Shown in pieces: positions 63,614 through 64,000 of a stretch of DNA of 64,000 nt (position 1 is the first letter of the stretch; every line of letters starts with the position of its first letter). The notes below the pieces were generated by a model. That model was not told the DNA's origin, ran no database searches, and was given only the letters and a program-made list of their open reading frames with translations. The translations under genes were made by a program, and so were the position numbers. The DNA comes from Neobacillus citreus (GTDB lineage: Bacteria; Bacillota; Bacilli; Bacillales; Cytobacillaceae): NCBI RefSeq assembly GCF_018343545.2, contig NZ_JAGYPE020000001.1, positions 285,470 through 349,469 of the forward strand, read 5' to 3'.

Positions 63614-64000
63614 TTAAAACATGCTCAACCGATATTTTCTTGACAAAATTTCTAGTAGTTTAAGTCCAGCCACACTGTTCCCTTTTTCATCCAAAGCGGG
63701 ACCGAAAATGCCAATACCAAATTTACCAGGTACAGACCCCATGATCCCGCCTGATACCCCACTTTTAGCCGGGATGCCTATTTTTATGGCGAATTCACCG
63801 GAAGCATTATACATTCCGCACGTAACCATAAATGTTTTGCAAATTCTCGCTACATCGTCAGGCATAATTCTTTTTCCGTTAAGTGGATCAACGCCATCCA
63901 TTGCAAAAATCATCCCAATTCTTGCTAAATCCAAACAATTCATTTCTACCGCACACTGTTTGGTGTATAAATCTAATAATGTTTCAACATCCTCAGTAAT
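63614..64000 (-). CDS. glsA: Glutaminase, 5' part cut by window edge
   Basis: The visible 128 residues form the C-terminal half of a serine-dependent glutaminase. The frame continues upstream ([19 protein letters not shown]) to the window edge, so an ATG at 63943 is not the start. Family marks are [54 protein letters not shown] and [17 protein letters not shown]. It deaminates glutamine to glutamate and ammonia. The catalytic serine and lysine of the N-terminal part lie outside the window. Confidence 0.9.
   Translation of the reverse strand: MTEDVETLLDLYTKQCAVEMNCLDLARIGMIFAMDGVDPLNGKRIMPDDVARICKTFMVTCGMYNASGEFAIKIGIPAKSGVSGGIMGSVPGKFGIGIFGPALDEKGNSVAGLKLLEILSRKYRLSMF

Noticed and set aside
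63614..63943. Complete 109-residue protein starting at 63943
   Set aside because: The frame continues upstream as conserved glutaminase sequence to the window edge.

Overview
The window is a chromosomal segment of a low-GC, endospore-forming Gram-positive bacterium of the Bacillaceae, perhaps in or near Neobacillus/Mesobacillus; the genus is inferred, not proven. Reasons are AT-rich intergenic DNA, strong GGAGG-type ribosome binding sites with frequent TTG/GTG starts, intrinsic terminators after most units, and Bacillus-type families such as CgeB-like glycosyltransferases, yxlE-yxlF-yxlG, DUF421, a YlxY-like deacetylase, a YfkN-like nucleotidase and an MhqR-type operator. I see no tRNA, rRNA, CRISPR array, prophage or intact insertion sequence. 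Most genes lie on the minus strand. Both edges cut genes: an unknown membrane-anchored protein at 1-441 and a glutaminase at 63614-64000. || Layout. 0.5-6.2 kb: a regulator followed by an operon for an enolase-superfamily epimerase, a polar amino acid ABC importer and a COG3375-type acyltransferase, with promoter and inverted repeat visible. 6.3-9.4 kb: a pirin with a near-perfect promoter and MhqR-like box, a lipase-like hydrolase and an erythromycin-esterase-like protein. 9.4-11.3 kb: kduI-kduD for uronate catabolism, with two LacI-type operators around the promoter. 11.4-19.7 kb: a probable alkyl sulfate (SDS-like) catabolic island with a secreted alkylsulfatase, MFS transporter, LysR regulator, acyl-CoA dehydrogenase, acyl-CoA ligase and TauE/SafE anion exporter. 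19.9-25.9 kb: M20 amidohydrolase, amino acid permease, GntR regulator, nitronate monooxygenase-like enzyme, metallophosphatase and a 36-codon micro-gene. 26.3-33.9 kb: yxlEFG-like ABC system, universal stress protein, GH27 glycosidase, DUF421 protein, and a flavin monooxygenase/Dabb/ABM group. || 34-51 kb is the most distinctive part. Three tandem CgeB-like glycosyltransferases carry C-terminal LysM domains, and one is also fused to a NodB-type deacetylase. They are followed by a YlxY-like deacetylase and a LysM lytic transglycosylase, none with a signal peptide. This suggests mother-cell proteins targeted to forespore peptidoglycan, as SafA is. Next come two large exported LysM enzymes, an NlpC/P60 endopeptidase and a 1585-residue GH18 protein, which share an unusual N-terminal region ahead of the signal peptide. 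Six copies of a palindromic repeat with core GGGACGGTTCT are scattered only here. || 51-64 kb: a secreted M14 carboxypeptidase, a remnant of a duplicated AI-2E transporter gene, a secreted two-module nucleotidase with PhoP-box-like repeats, small unknown genes, a TetR/MMPL exporter pair, a fumarylacetoacetase-family hydrolase and the glutaminase. || Several micro-genes (36-66 codons) were found by their ribosome binding sites, including one at 48.4 kb whose promoter lies between two palindromic operators.
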